Shown here: positions 34,347-43,346 of the stretch, in pieces
Layout of the letters: the number at the start of each line of letters is the position of its first letter
How positions within the stretch are numbered: the stretch's first letter is position 1
Assembly: GCF_018364065.1 (NCBI RefSeq)
Contig: NZ_JAGZMO010000003.1
Coordinates: 1-64,000 of the forward strand
Direction of reading: 5' to 3'
DNA length: 64,000 bases
DNA from: Veillonella sp.
Lineage (GTDB): Bacteria > Bacillota > Negativicutes > Veillonellales > Veillonellaceae
Translations under genes and position numbers: made by a program
Notes under the pieces: generated by a model
Databases searched by the model: none
Told to the model about the DNA's origin: nothing
The model's input: only the letters and a program-made list of their open reading frames with translations

Positions 34347-35957
34347 ATGCGGCTTCATCGCATAAGTATCGTATTTTTCTTACTCGCACTAGCCATCTAT
34401 GCGATTGGTAACGGTTCCTTGCCGGTTACGGATCCGGTGGAATCCAACTACGCCTTGACCGCCAAGGAAATGGTTCAGTCGGGTAACTGGTTGTCACCTC
34501 AGATTTATCACATCTTCTGGTATGACAAACCAATTATGATTTATTGGCTCATAGCCTTATCGTATAAAATTTTCGGCATTACGGATTTTGCGGCTCGCTT
34601 CCCGAGCGCTCTATTTGGTGCTTTATCCGTAGCCTTCTTCTATCAGGTGGTACGATCTATTTCAGGGCGTCGCCTTTTATCCATTTGGTGTGCCTTAATT
34701 TTAGGCTCATCCTTGGAATTCTGGATTTTGAGTCGCGGCATTATAACCGATATGGTGCTGCTCTTTACTACGATCGGTGTATTTGCCTACGCGTACCGCG
34801 GTCTTGTGGAAGATAAGACGAAGTACATCGTATGGGCCTACATTTTCGCGGGCCTCGGCGTATTGACAAAAGGTCCTGTAGCTTTGGTATTGCCGGGCAT
34901 GTTATTCCTGATTTTTGCCCTGTGCAATCGCTCATGGCGCATGGTCAAACGCCTATTTGCTTGGCAAGGGCTGTTGGCATTCTGTATCGTAGCCTTGCCT
35001 TGGTACATTTACATGTACATGACGCATGGCGATGCGTTCATAAATGGATTCTTGGGCCTCCATAATGTGGTGCGCGCTACTCAGTCGGAACATCCGAAGG
35101 ATAATCACTGGTGGTACTACCTGGCAGTTATGCCGTTGGCGTCGTTACCTTGGACCGGCGCTATTTTCTACGGCATGTACTACGGCTGGAAACAAAAGCA
35201 GCCGTTTTACCTGTTCGCCATGATTATGGGTTGGGGCACCATTTTGTTCTATTCCATTATGGCTACGAAGTATCCGACCTATTCGTTCATCAGCTTAATC
35301 CCATTTAGCTTATTGGGCGCCATTGGGACCGTTAAAATTCTGCGTCCCGGCTCCAATAAAAAGAAAATGTGGATTATCATAGGCCCGGCGTTCTTCCTTT
35401 GGATATTGCTCGGCGTGGCCAGCTTCTTCGTTCCATGGGGCCTCTGGTACTTGCTCTACGTATTTATCATTGCCGGCATTATTTTGACCGTGCTTAATTA
35501 TAGTCATGGCAAACGCTACATGTTACCGGTTGTTATTGCAGTGACTACCTTAGCAATTAGTGGCGTTGTTATCCATGAAGGCGTGCAGCCTCTCGTGTCG
35601 CAACGCTCCTCTGTAGCTTATCGTGATGTGGCGGCGAACTTTGATGGAGCCATTTACTATTATGATGATTACAGTGCCTCTTTGGTGTACTATACAGATA
35701 AAGATGTTACGCGAATCAGTACAATGAATAATATTCCTTCTGAAAAACGTAGTGAAGCATGGAATGAAAAATATCAAATGCCGAGCTTGAAGGAGCCACA
35801 AGTGTTGGAAGCGATTATGGCAGATCAAAAAGCTAATAAAAAATCGATGATCATTGTGTCTAAAGGTAATCAGCCTTATTTTGTAGACTCTCCATTATAT
35901 AAAATGGTACGTTTAGAATCACAGACAGGTCGAGAATTTATCTACGTGACACCGTAG
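34347..35957 (+). CDS. GT39 (ArnT-like) polyprenol-dependent glycosyltransferase
   Basis: A 536-residue multi-spanning protein of the PMT/ArnT family. The early acidic motif DPVESNYALTAKEM, the WYDKPIMIYWL block and FPSALFGALS are typical of enzymes that move a sugar from a lipid phosphate onto an outer-leaflet acceptor; in ArnT the acceptor is lipid A. About ten membrane segments are followed by a smaller soluble C-terminal domain. The neighbouring DedA protein could recycle the undecaprenyl carrier released by the reaction (inference). A strong AAGGAGG precedes ATG. The acceptor here is unknown. Confidence 0.85.
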   Translation: MRLHRISIVFFLLALAIYAIGNGSLPVTDPVESNYALTAKEMVQSGNWLSPQIYHIFWYDKPIMIYWLIALSYKIFGITDFAARFPSALFGALSVAFFYQVVRSISGRRLLSIWCALILGSSLEFWILSRGIITDMVLLFTTIGVFAYAYRGLVEDKTKYIVWAYIFAGLGVLTKGPVALVLPGMLFLIFALCNRSWRMVKRLFAWQGLLAFCIVALPWYIYMYMTHGDAFINGFLGLHNVVRATQSEHPKDNHWWYYLAVMPLASLPWTGAIFYGMYYGWKQKQPFYLFAMIMGWGTILFYSIMATKYPTYSFISLIPFSLLGAIGTVKILRPGSNKKKMWIIIGPAFFLWILLGVASFFVPWGLWYLLYVFIIAGIILTVLNYSHGKRYMLPVVIAVTTLAISGVVIHEGVQPLVSQRSSVAYRDVAANFDGAIYYYDDYSASLVYYTDKDVTRISTMNNIPSEKRSEAWNEKYQMPSLKEPQVLEAIMADQKANKKSMIIVSKGNQPYFVDSPLYKMVRLESQTGREFIYVTP

Positions 35958-36273
35958 CGTATGGCGCATAGTGATTCCAACTATATGACTAAAACCACAT
36001 ATAGAAGAACATAATAAGTTGAAAAAACTGCAAGTGGAGAAATCCTACATGTAAAATGCAGTATATAAACGATTAAATCCCCTCATAACATTGTGTGCAG
36101 GTTCAATAGAAACTGCGCCGATGCTGAGGGGATTTTTGTGTGTAGCCGGAGATGCGTGTTAGAATAATTATGTATGAAGTAAGATACATGTAATAGTTTT
36201 GAAACAGACTCGGATTGATTGGTGTATCCGGGTAGATGAAGCCTACAGAGTATGGAAAGGGTGTACATAGATA
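35958..36273. other. Intergenic region with a long-loop terminator
   Basis: This 316-bp gap holds an 11-bp stem AAATCCCCTCA / TGAGGGGATTT (36075-36085, 36125-36135) with a 39-nt loop and a following TT, an intrinsic terminator for the DedA-GT39 operon. No gene was recognised. Confidence 0.75.
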
Positions 36274-37065
36274 ATGACGAAACAGGATATGTTGGGACGG
36301 GAGCCTCTCATGGAGTCTATTAAGACAGCCTCCGAGTTTGTGGCGGCCTTAGGGGCATACGAAGGTAGCGAAACAGTATTTAATCCGTGGCGCGATGAAG
36401 ATGAGCGCTATGATGTGGCCGGTGCGGCCCCTATTCGCCGCAGCCAGTTGGAGGCTTATTTGACGCCTCGTCTGGGCCATTGTCCCTATGTGGTGGTGGC
36501 GGAAGCCATCGGATATCAGGGCGGTCGTTTTACAGGCATCGCCATTACCTGTGAACGCATGTTGTTGGGACATCATAAAACGATTGCGCCTCATATGATA
36601 CTGCCTATGAAAAGCGATTCTTTATTTGCTTATGATGCACCGGGCGCGGGAAACGCTGATTTGATGGGACAGCGTACGAGCCGCAAGGACAGTGAGTATA
36701 TTGAAAAGGCCACTCAGCGCTCTATGGGCTTTAACGAACCGACTGATACAGTGGTGTGGAATGCCATATTAGAAAATGGCCTCTCTCCCTATGAAGTGCT
36801 TCTTTGGAATATTTTCCCTTTCCATCCTCATAAGAAGGATGTGCCGTTATCGAATCGCACGCCTGTGCCGGCGGAGCTCGATGCAGGCTGGGCATTTACG
36901 GAAGCCTTGCTGCGACTGAATGGAAACGCTCGCGTGCTGGCGGTAGGGCAGAAAGCGGCGGATACCTTGTCGCACTATGGCGTAACCGCCACCGCATTGC
37001 GCCACCCGGCTAATGGAGGCGCTAATTTGTATCGAGAACAGTTTAAAGCGGCCATACGTTTATAG
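36274..37065 (+). CDS. Uracil-DNA glycosylase-like superfamily protein
   Basis: A 263-residue protein of the uracil-DNA glycosylase fold. VFNPWRDED, RRSQLEAYLTPRLG, the VVVAEAIGYQGGRFTGIAITCERML block (in the place of the family GEAPG loop), LLWNIFPFHPH and the final ALRHPANGG are characteristic of a DNA-repair-like subgroup. The Cys motif of the iron-sulfur family 4 enzymes is absent. The real activity is not established from sequence. It stands alone between two terminated units. Confidence 0.75.
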   Translation: MTKQDMLGREPLMESIKTASEFVAALGAYEGSETVFNPWRDEDERYDVAGAAPIRRSQLEAYLTPRLGHCPYVVVAEAIGYQGGRFTGIAITCERMLLGHHKTIAPHMILPMKSDSLFAYDAPGAGNADLMGQRTSRKDSEYIEKATQRSMGFNEPTDTVVWNAILENGLSPYEVLLWNIFPFHPHKKDVPLSNRTPVPAELDAGWAFTEALLRLNGNARVLAVGQKAADTLSHYGVTATALRHPANGGANLYREQFKAAIRL

Positions 37066-37528
37066 TCGAGGATATATTGCAATATCGCTGTCCACAGGGC
37101 CTCATTGATAAGTCTTTTCGAAATAATCGGAATATGTTATACTTACTTTTTAAGTAAATCGTTCGGCTTTTGGTAAATTTCGTTTTAATGATGTGATGAG
37201 TATTTATAGAGGTGATTGGATACATCACCGATGGAATTGAACCATCCTCAATTTCCGCAATACTTGTACAGACTTATGTGATTTGTATGACTATAATCAG
37301 TAAATCGGGATACCATATGATAATTTAACAAGGATCTGAAAGCAAGCGAGAGAGGCGCGTCCAAAGGGAGCGGTCCTTCTTTTTGTTATGCTTTTAATGA
37401 AATAGAAAGTTTTTTTTTTTTTATGAAGATTTATTTAGATGATTTTTTGTGAAATTAATTTAGATGAAGATTTATTTAAAAGAAGATGTATTCAGCATTA
37501 GTATTACATAGGAGGATTTAGATTTAAC
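37066..37528. promoter_or_regulatory. rnj upstream region with T13 tract and direct repeats
   Basis: This 463-bp gap holds an uninterrupted run of 13 T residues (37410-37422), and a 15-bp direct repeat ATGAAGATTTATTTA (37423-37437, 37464-37478) with a shared TTTAGATGA motif. A GTCCTTCTTTTTG sequence near 37370-37385 may be a weak terminator. No small gene was recognised. Confidence 0.5.
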
Positions 37529-39622
37529 ATGATAGATCAATTGGAAAAGTTAATTGGCAGCGAAGTCGCTGCTACCGCTAAAGCAGACGGAGCAACAATG
37601 AATGGCAATGAAGGGGCTGTAAAAGAAGCCGGTGCTTCCGCTGAAGGCAAAAGCCGTCCACGTCGTACGATGAAACGGGCGGAAGGAAATGGCGAAGGAC
37701 ATAAGACAACGCGCCGCAATACACGCAATAATGCAAAAGGCAATGCCCCTAAAGACGGTGAAGGTGCTAAAGCCGGCCGTTCCGGTAAAGGTAAAAATGC
37801 CGCTGCCGCTAAAACAGAAGGAGCTCATCACAGTGCATCTCCTAAAAAAGGCGAGCATAAGGGCAATCGCAATGGTGGTAAAGGCCGTTCTTCAGAACGC
37901 ATGAACCAGCCTAAGTTTGAAGTAATAACCGACGAAGCCGAATTGAGTAAAAACGGCGGTCACAAAAAAGACAAGCTTATGATTATTCCATTGGGCGGTC
38001 TTGGTGAAATCGGTAAAAACATGACTGTATTCCAATATGGCGATGATATTATCGTATTGGATGCAGGCTTGGCCTTCCCTGAAAATGACATGCTCGGCGT
38101 AGACATTGTCATTCCTGACATGAGCTATTTAATTGAAAACAAAGATAAAGTGCGCGCCGTAGTTATTACTCACGGTCACGAAGACCATATCGGTTCTTTG
38201 GCGTATCTTTTAAAAGAAATCGATGTGCCTGTATACGCAACTAACTTGGTATGCGGTCTCATTGAAGGCAAATTGCGCGAAAACCGCGTAAGTGCGAAAA
38301 AACTTAATGTAGTGCAGGCCGGCGATGAAATTCGCATCGGTGCTTTCAAAGTTGGTTTCATTCAGACGAACCACTCTATTCCTGATGCATGTGCCGTTTA
38401 CTTTGAAACACCTGTGGGCATCGTAGTTCACACCGGTGACTTCAAAGTGGACCAAACTCCGGTTGACGGCAAGTTGATGGATGTTCATAAATTCGCTGAA
38501 TTGGGCAACCGCGGCGTATTGGCGCTCATGTCCGACTCTACAAACGTAGAAAAACCTGGTTTCACACCATCTGAAAGCACGGTAGGACCTGCTTTACTTC
38601 GTGCCGTAGGTGAAGCACGCGGCCGTGTTGTATTGGCTACTTTCGCGTCTAACGTATCCCGTTTACAACAGGCTTGTGATGCGGCTGTTGCGTTCAAACG
38701 TAAAGTTATCGTATTGGGCCGCAGCATGGTCAACGTTTCTGAAATCGCTCAGGAACGCGGCTATTTAACAGTGCCGGAAGGTACTTTCATCGATGTGGAC
38801 GAAATGGGTCGTTACCGCGATGATGAAATCATGATTTTAACAACAGGCAGTCAGGGCGAACCGATGGCGGGCTTATCCCGTATGGCGACGAACAATCATC
38901 GCACCATCGAAATCACCCCTAATGATACAGTTATTATTTCCGCTACCCCAATTCCGGGCAATGAAGGCGCTGTTGGTCGTACAATCGACAACTTATTGCG
39001 CTTAGGTGCGAATGTAATTTACGGTCGCGATCGCGGTATTCACGTATCCGGTCACGGCAGTCAGGAAGATTTGAAAACTATGCTTAACCTGGTTCGCCCT
39101 AAGTTCTTCATTCCTGTTCACGGCGAATACCGTATGCTTAAAAAACACGGTGAATTGGCTGTGTCCATGGGCTTGGTAAAACCTAACCATGTACTCGTTG
39201 GCGACAACGGACAGATCTTCGAATTTACCAGCCGTACAGGTCGCAAAGCCGGTCATGTAACGGCAGGCAAAGTCTTTGTTGACGGCCTTGGCGTTGGCGA
39301 TGTAGGCAATATCGTTATTCGCGACCGCCAGCAGTTGGCGCAGGAAGGTATGGTTATCGTGGTTATGGCCATGGACCGTGCGAGCGGCCAAATTGTATCC
39401 GGCCCTGACATCGTATCCCGCGGTTTCGTGTATGTACGTGATGCGGAAGATTTGATGAACGAAGCGCAACATCGTGTGGAAAACGTAATTGAAAAATGTG
39501 AAGCGTCTCAGATGAAAGATTGGGCAACCATTAAATCGCAGGTGCGTGACACATTGGGTAAATTCCTTTACGAAAAAACACGCCGTCGTCCAATGATTCT
39601 TCCAATCATTCAGGATGTATAA
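37529..39622 (+). CDS. rnj: Ribonuclease J with long basic N-terminal extension
   Basis: A metallo-beta-lactamase/beta-CASP exo- and endoribonuclease. The enzyme core starts near residue 148 (DKLMIIPLGGLGEIGKN); the metal site is THGHEDHIG at 214-222, with HTGDFK, SDSTN and the late PVHGEYRML block. The core is of usual size, but about 147 residues are added at the N-terminus, rich in Lys, Arg, Gly, Ala and Glu and probably disordered. Such a tail could bind RNA or partner proteins. The AGGAGG site lies about 13 nt before ATG. Confidence 0.93.
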   Translation: MIDQLEKLIGSEVAATAKADGATMNGNEGAVKEAGASAEGKSRPRRTMKRAEGNGEGHKTTRRNTRNNAKGNAPKDGEGAKAGRSGKGKNAAAAKTEGAHHSASPKKGEHKGNRNGGKGRSSERMNQPKFEVITDEAELSKNGGHKKDKLMIIPLGGLGEIGKNMTVFQYGDDIIVLDAGLAFPENDMLGVDIVIPDMSYLIENKDKVRAVVITHGHEDHIGSLAYLLKEIDVPVYATNLVCGLIEGKLRENRVSAKKLNVVQAGDEIRIGAFKVGFIQTNHSIPDACAVYFETPVGIVVHTGDFKVDQTPVDGKLMDVHKFAELGNRGVLALMSDSTNVEKPGFTPSESTVGPALLRAVGEARGRVVLATFASNVSRLQQACDAAVAFKRKVIVLGRSMVNVSEIAQERGYLTVPEGTFIDVDEMGRYRDDEIMILTTGSQGEPMAGLSRMATNNHRTIEITPNDTVIISATPIPGNEGAVGRTIDNLLRLGANVIYGRDRGIHVSGHGSQEDLKTMLNLVRPKFFIPVHGEYRMLKKHGELAVSMGLVKPNHVLVGDNGQIFEFTSRTGRKAGHVTAGKVFVDGLGVGDVGNIVIRDRQQLAQEGMVIVVMAMDRASGQIVSGPDIVSRGFVYVRDAEDLMNEAQHRVENVIEKCEASQMKDWATIKSQVRDTLGKFLYEKTRRRPMILPIIQDV

Positions 39623-39753
39623 GAAAATTGTTAATTTCACAAGTGAATACATGGCTGCATGTATTTGATAGATCTGATTAGTCACGGAGTTTGAATAAAC
39701 CGATGATATAAGATGATTTTTCTCACATGTAGATTATATATATTCGTTTGGTG

Positions 39754-39789
39754 TATAATATAGACGTATGACTCTATTGTCATACGTCT
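39754..39789 (+). promoter_or_regulatory. Promoter -10 box followed by a perfect inverted repeat
   Basis: TATAAT (39754-39759) is followed at once by an 11-bp perfect inverted repeat AGACGTATGAC / GTCATACGTCT with a 6-nt loop (39762-39789), and then by an AGGGG / CCCCT hairpin at about 39803-39820. The first could be an operator or a 5' RNA hairpin for the DUF2232-gdpP-rplI transcript. Confidence 0.5.
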
Positions 39790-39839
39790 ATTTGCATAAA
39801 CAAGGGGGACTAAGGCCCCTGTTTTGTAGGAGTGTGATT

Positions 39840-40796
39840 ATGAATCAAACTAATACGAGAGCTGTGGTGGAAACCGGCTTTTTAACGGCTCTTATTATGG
39901 TGTTTACCTTAATCGGGCAATCTGTGCCGTTCTTATATATGTTGGTTACCTTGATGGTGCCGGTAGTGTTGGTCGTTTTGGCCACGCGGCATGGAATTCG
40001 TTGGAGTGTGTTGGCTGTAGTTACTTCGGCCATTGTAATGGCCTTTTTTATTTCGCCGCTACAATCATTGATTCAGGTGTTGTCCGTAGGGCTGCCTGCG
40101 TTGGTGTTGGCCTATGGATATGAAAAAGGTTGGTCTGTAAGCAAATTACTGACGATTCCAACGTTAGTATTTATGGTGATGTTTCCTATTGAAACGTGGC
40201 TCAGCTTCAAGGTTCTCAATGTGGATCTCATGACACTGTGGAATCAGGAACTGAACAATGCTATGAATACGATTGAAGAAAGTTATCGTAATCAGGGTCT
40301 TCTGGAAGAGCAGGTACAAAGTCAGCTCACCATTGCCAGACAGGCAATGGAACAGTTTACATATATGATTGTGGCGGCCACATTTGCCGGTATCGTTGCA
40401 CTTAACTATGTAATCTGTTGGCTGTCCAATATTATTATCAGCCGTGGCGGCGGTATGCCGCGCCGGTTACCGGGCGTATCGGAATGGACAATGCCGAAAT
40501 GGTCCGTGTACTTGTTCTTATTGGGCCTGATTTTACAATATTGGGTGAATATATACCCTTGGCCATGGCTTAACTTTGTGGCGACAAACTTCTTTACCCT
40601 GGGGATTTACATGTTATTGGCACAGGGCATTAGCTGTTTGTGGTATATTTTAAAGAGTTACAATTATGGAAAAACTCTTCGAATGCTGATTATTTGTGTT
40701 AGTCTGATGATGGGCTATGCTGTAATCGGTGTGGGGCTTCTTGATTTACTTATGAATCTCCGCCGCCGATTCTCGAAGCGCCAAAGTGAGGACTAA
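39840..40796 (+). CDS. DUF2232 (YybS-like) membrane protein
   Basis: A 318-residue protein with about eight membrane segments and the DUF2232 pattern, matching B. subtilis YybS in both size and position (before gdpP, rplI and dnaB). Function is unknown. The frame opens at 39768, but ATG 39840 with TAGGAG upstream gives the family start (TRAVVETGFLTALIMVF). gdpP starts 21 bp after its stop. Confidence 0.88.
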   Translation: MNQTNTRAVVETGFLTALIMVFTLIGQSVPFLYMLVTLMVPVVLVVLATRHGIRWSVLAVVTSAIVMAFFISPLQSLIQVLSVGLPALVLAYGYEKGWSVSKLLTIPTLVFMVMFPIETWLSFKVLNVDLMTLWNQELNNAMNTIEESYRNQGLLEEQVQSQLTIARQAMEQFTYMIVAATFAGIVALNYVICWLSNIIISRGGGMPRRLPGVSEWTMPKWSVYLFLLGLILQYWVNIYPWPWLNFVATNFFTLGIYMLLAQGISCLWYILKSYNYGKTLRMLIICVSLMMGYAVIGVGLLDLLMNLRRRFSKRQSED

Positions 40797-40817
40797 ACGG
40801 GGATAAGGAGCGAATGT

Positions 40818-42839
40818 ATGAATGCGAATAAAGGCTATTATGGAACTCTGCAGACGACAGCCTTAATTATCGTCGGAGTTTTATTATTAGTCATTTGTTG
40901 GTTAAATTGGATTATGGCTCTGTTCAGCCTCCTGTTTGCAGTGGTGGCTTACTTAATTGCGGCCCGTTCACTGTGCAAAGAGCAGCGAAAGCTGACGGAG
41001 CAATTTGATACGATTGCAAAAGGGATTACGCAGGCTACGAATTTTGCGATTCAAAACTTGCCGACCGCCATCGTGATTATTGACAGCAAGGCGAGACTTT
41101 GCTGGTACAATAGCGTATTTCGCGATTGGATGCCGCAGGATTTAGATAAGACACAACGTCTTAACTCATTTATTCCGAGTTTGCGACTAGATAAATTATG
41201 GGGTAAATCGGGCTTCTTTATTGAGCAGATTGAAAACCGTACATACCGCATAATTTACAAATTTATTGAAGGCGATGCGCCGAGTCCTTGGGAAAAACGG
41301 GACGGCGCCCCTGAATCGTATATGGCCTTCTATTTTGACGATATTACCGAGTCGGAACAGCTTCGCCATGAGGCGGAAGCGATGGCACCGGCCTTCGGCT
41401 TCCTCATGATGGATAACATTGAAGAAGTGACTAAAGGTCTCAGTGATGTGGAATACACCAACCTGTGGGCGGACATTAACAATGCCATCGTAGAGGAAAT
41501 CGACCAGTACGACGGCTTTGTGCGAAACTATACGGAAGATTCGTATATTTTCTGTGTATCCAAAGAGTCCCTCATGGATATGATTAATCATAATTTCCCA
41601 TTGTTATCGAAGGTACATAACCTGCCTACGAGCCGACGCATACCGGCTACGATCAGTATCGGTATTGCCGTAGGCGAACCGTCCATTAAAGAGCAGTCCG
41701 AACGGGCGCGCTCCGCTCTGGAATTATCTTTAGGGCGTGGCGGGGACCAGGCCAGTGTGTACATTGGTAAAGATTTGAAATTCTTCGGCGGCAAAACACA
41801 AGGGGCCGAAAAGAATACTCGTGTTCGTGCCCGCGTAGTGGCGCAGGCCATCAAGGAATTGATGGATGATGCGGATTCCGTTATTGTTATGGGTCATGAA
41901 CGAGAAGATTATGACAGCATCGGTGGTGCTATCGGCGTGGCAGCTATGGCCCGCGCGGCCGGTAAACCGGTACACGTGGCTGTAAGCGATCAGACCGTGG
42001 CGATTAAGAAATTGTCCGATTTGTTCCCAACGGAACCGGGCTTTGAAAGTCTCTTGATTACACCGCAGGCGGCGGAAGATTTTGTGACCGATTCCACGTT
42101 GGTATTCGTGGTGGACGTGCACAGACCGGATATGGTGGCGGCGCCGAGAGCGTTGCAGTTGTCGAAACGACGCGTCGTTATCGACCATCACCGCAGAGCG
42201 TCCGACTTTATTGAAAAGCCGTTGCTTACATATTTGGAACCGGCTTCTTCGTCAACCAGTGAGTTGGTAACGGAGTTGATTCAATACTTTGCGGATCCTA
42301 TCGCATTGAACGTGGTGGAAGCCAGTGCGCTTTACGCCGGTATCGTGGTAGATACGAAGAACTTCGTCGTTCAGACGGGGTCGAGAACATTTGATGCCGC
42401 ATCGTTCTTGCGCCGTTCCGGTGCGGATTTGTCGATTGTGCGGCATCTGTTTATGGAAAGCTTTGACAGCGTACAGTTGCGGGCTAAAATGCTGGCTGAT
42501 GCGGAACGTTTTGACGGCTTGGCCATTTCCTTCTGTCCGGAAGGAATTCAGAATGCGTCCATCATATCGGCGCAGACGGCAGATAAACTTACGACCATTG
42601 AAGGCATTGGGGCAGGCTTTGTGCTTTACAGCCTGGCTGACGGCGGCATCGGTGTAAGTGCCCGTTCTCAGGGAGCAATTAACGTACAGCTTATTATGGA
42701 AGCGCTTGGCGGCGGCGGACATCGTACAGTGGCAGGCGCCCAATTATATGATATGACCATGGAAGAGGCAGTTGAGGCCGTGAAACGAGTGGCCCGCCAA
42801 CAAGTCGCTGCCATGAAAGAGGAGGAGAAGTCAGAATGA
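40818..42839 (+). CDS. gdpP: GdpP-type cyclic-di-AMP phosphodiesterase
   Basis: A 673-residue membrane enzyme that hydrolyses c-di-AMP. Two membrane helices occupy about 12-48, a PAS-like domain about 75-175, a degenerate GGDEF domain about 190-320, and a DHH/DHHA1 phosphodiesterase about 350-660. Catalytic metal residues are visible: H360, D364 and D366 in GHEREDYDS, D433, D456-H457-H458, and GGGGHRTVAGA near the end. The consensus in this first motif is usually GH..PDMD; here the middle residues differ but the ligands remain. The stop overlaps the rplI start by 4 nt. Confidence 0.94.
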   Translation: MNANKGYYGTLQTTALIIVGVLLLVICWLNWIMALFSLLFAVVAYLIAARSLCKEQRKLTEQFDTIAKGITQATNFAIQNLPTAIVIIDSKARLCWYNSVFRDWMPQDLDKTQRLNSFIPSLRLDKLWGKSGFFIEQIENRTYRIIYKFIEGDAPSPWEKRDGAPESYMAFYFDDITESEQLRHEAEAMAPAFGFLMMDNIEEVTKGLSDVEYTNLWADINNAIVEEIDQYDGFVRNYTEDSYIFCVSKESLMDMINHNFPLLSKVHNLPTSRRIPATISIGIAVGEPSIKEQSERARSALELSLGRGGDQASVYIGKDLKFFGGKTQGAEKNTRVRARVVAQAIKELMDDADSVIVMGHEREDYDSIGGAIGVAAMARAAGKPVHVAVSDQTVAIKKLSDLFPTEPGFESLLITPQAAEDFVTDSTLVFVVDVHRPDMVAAPRALQLSKRRVVIDHHRRASDFIEKPLLTYLEPASSSTSELVTELIQYFADPIALNVVEASALYAGIVVDTKNFVVQTGSRTFDAASFLRRSGADLSIVRHLFMESFDSVQLRAKMLADAERFDGLAISFCPEGIQNASIISAQTADKLTTIEGIGAGFVLYSLADGGIGVSARSQGAINVQLIMEALGGGGHRTVAGAQLYDMTMEEAVEAVKRVARQQVAAMKEEEKSE

Positions 42840-43282
42840 AAGTAATTTTATTGGAAGACGTGAAAAAAGTAGGTAAACGCGGCGAAATTATAGAAGTCAG
42901 CGAAGGCTACGGCCGTAACGTGTTGATTAAAAAAGGTCAGGCTTTGGAAGGTACTCCTGCCAACCTTAACAATGCGAAACAAAAACAGGCTTCTCAAGCT
43001 CACAAGAAACAGGTGGACAATGACGAAGCTAAAATTTTGGCCAGTCAGTTGGCAAAAGTGCAAGTACGCATTCCTGTAAAAATGGGTGAAGGCGGCCGTG
43101 TATTCGGTTCCGTTACTGGTAAAGACATCTCCGATGCGTTGGCAAAACAGTTCAACGTAGATGTGGATAAGAAGAAAATTGAATTGAAAGATCCTATTAA
43201 AACTTTAGGCGTACATGATGTGGTGATTCGTGTACATCCTGAAATTACGACAACAATCAAAGTTGAAGTAGTAGAAGGTTAA
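42836..43282 (+). CDS. rplI: 50S ribosomal protein L9
   Basis: L9 of 148 residues with the standard start MKVILLEDVKKVGKRGEIIEVSEGYGRNVLIKKG, the long connecting helix and the C-terminal GRVFGSVTGKDI domain. The start overlaps gdpP (ATGA), a coupling also seen in Bacillus. Confidence 0.97.
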   Translation: MKVILLEDVKKVGKRGEIIEVSEGYGRNVLIKKGQALEGTPANLNNAKQKQASQAHKKQVDNDEAKILASQLAKVQVRIPVKMGEGGRVFGSVTGKDISDALAKQFNVDVDKKKIELKDPIKTLGVHDVVIRVHPEITTTIKVEVVEG

Positions 43283-43298
43283 GAATAAGGATACGCTT

Positions 43299-43328
43299 AA
43301 GGCACCCAATCTGATTGGGTGCCTTCTT
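43299..43328 (+). terminator. Hairpin between rplI and dnaB
   Basis: A perfect 12-bp stem AAGGCACCCAAT / ATTGGGTGCCTT with a CTG loop is followed by only CTTTA. It is a probable partial terminator, reducing transcription into dnaB, which starts 20 nt later. Confidence 0.7.
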
Positions 43329-43346
43329 TAAAAAGGAGTGACATAT

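Noticed and set aside
39002..39685. 227-codon frame opposite the end of rnj
   Set aside because: Antisense to the conserved C-terminal part of RNase J, with no domain or start signals.
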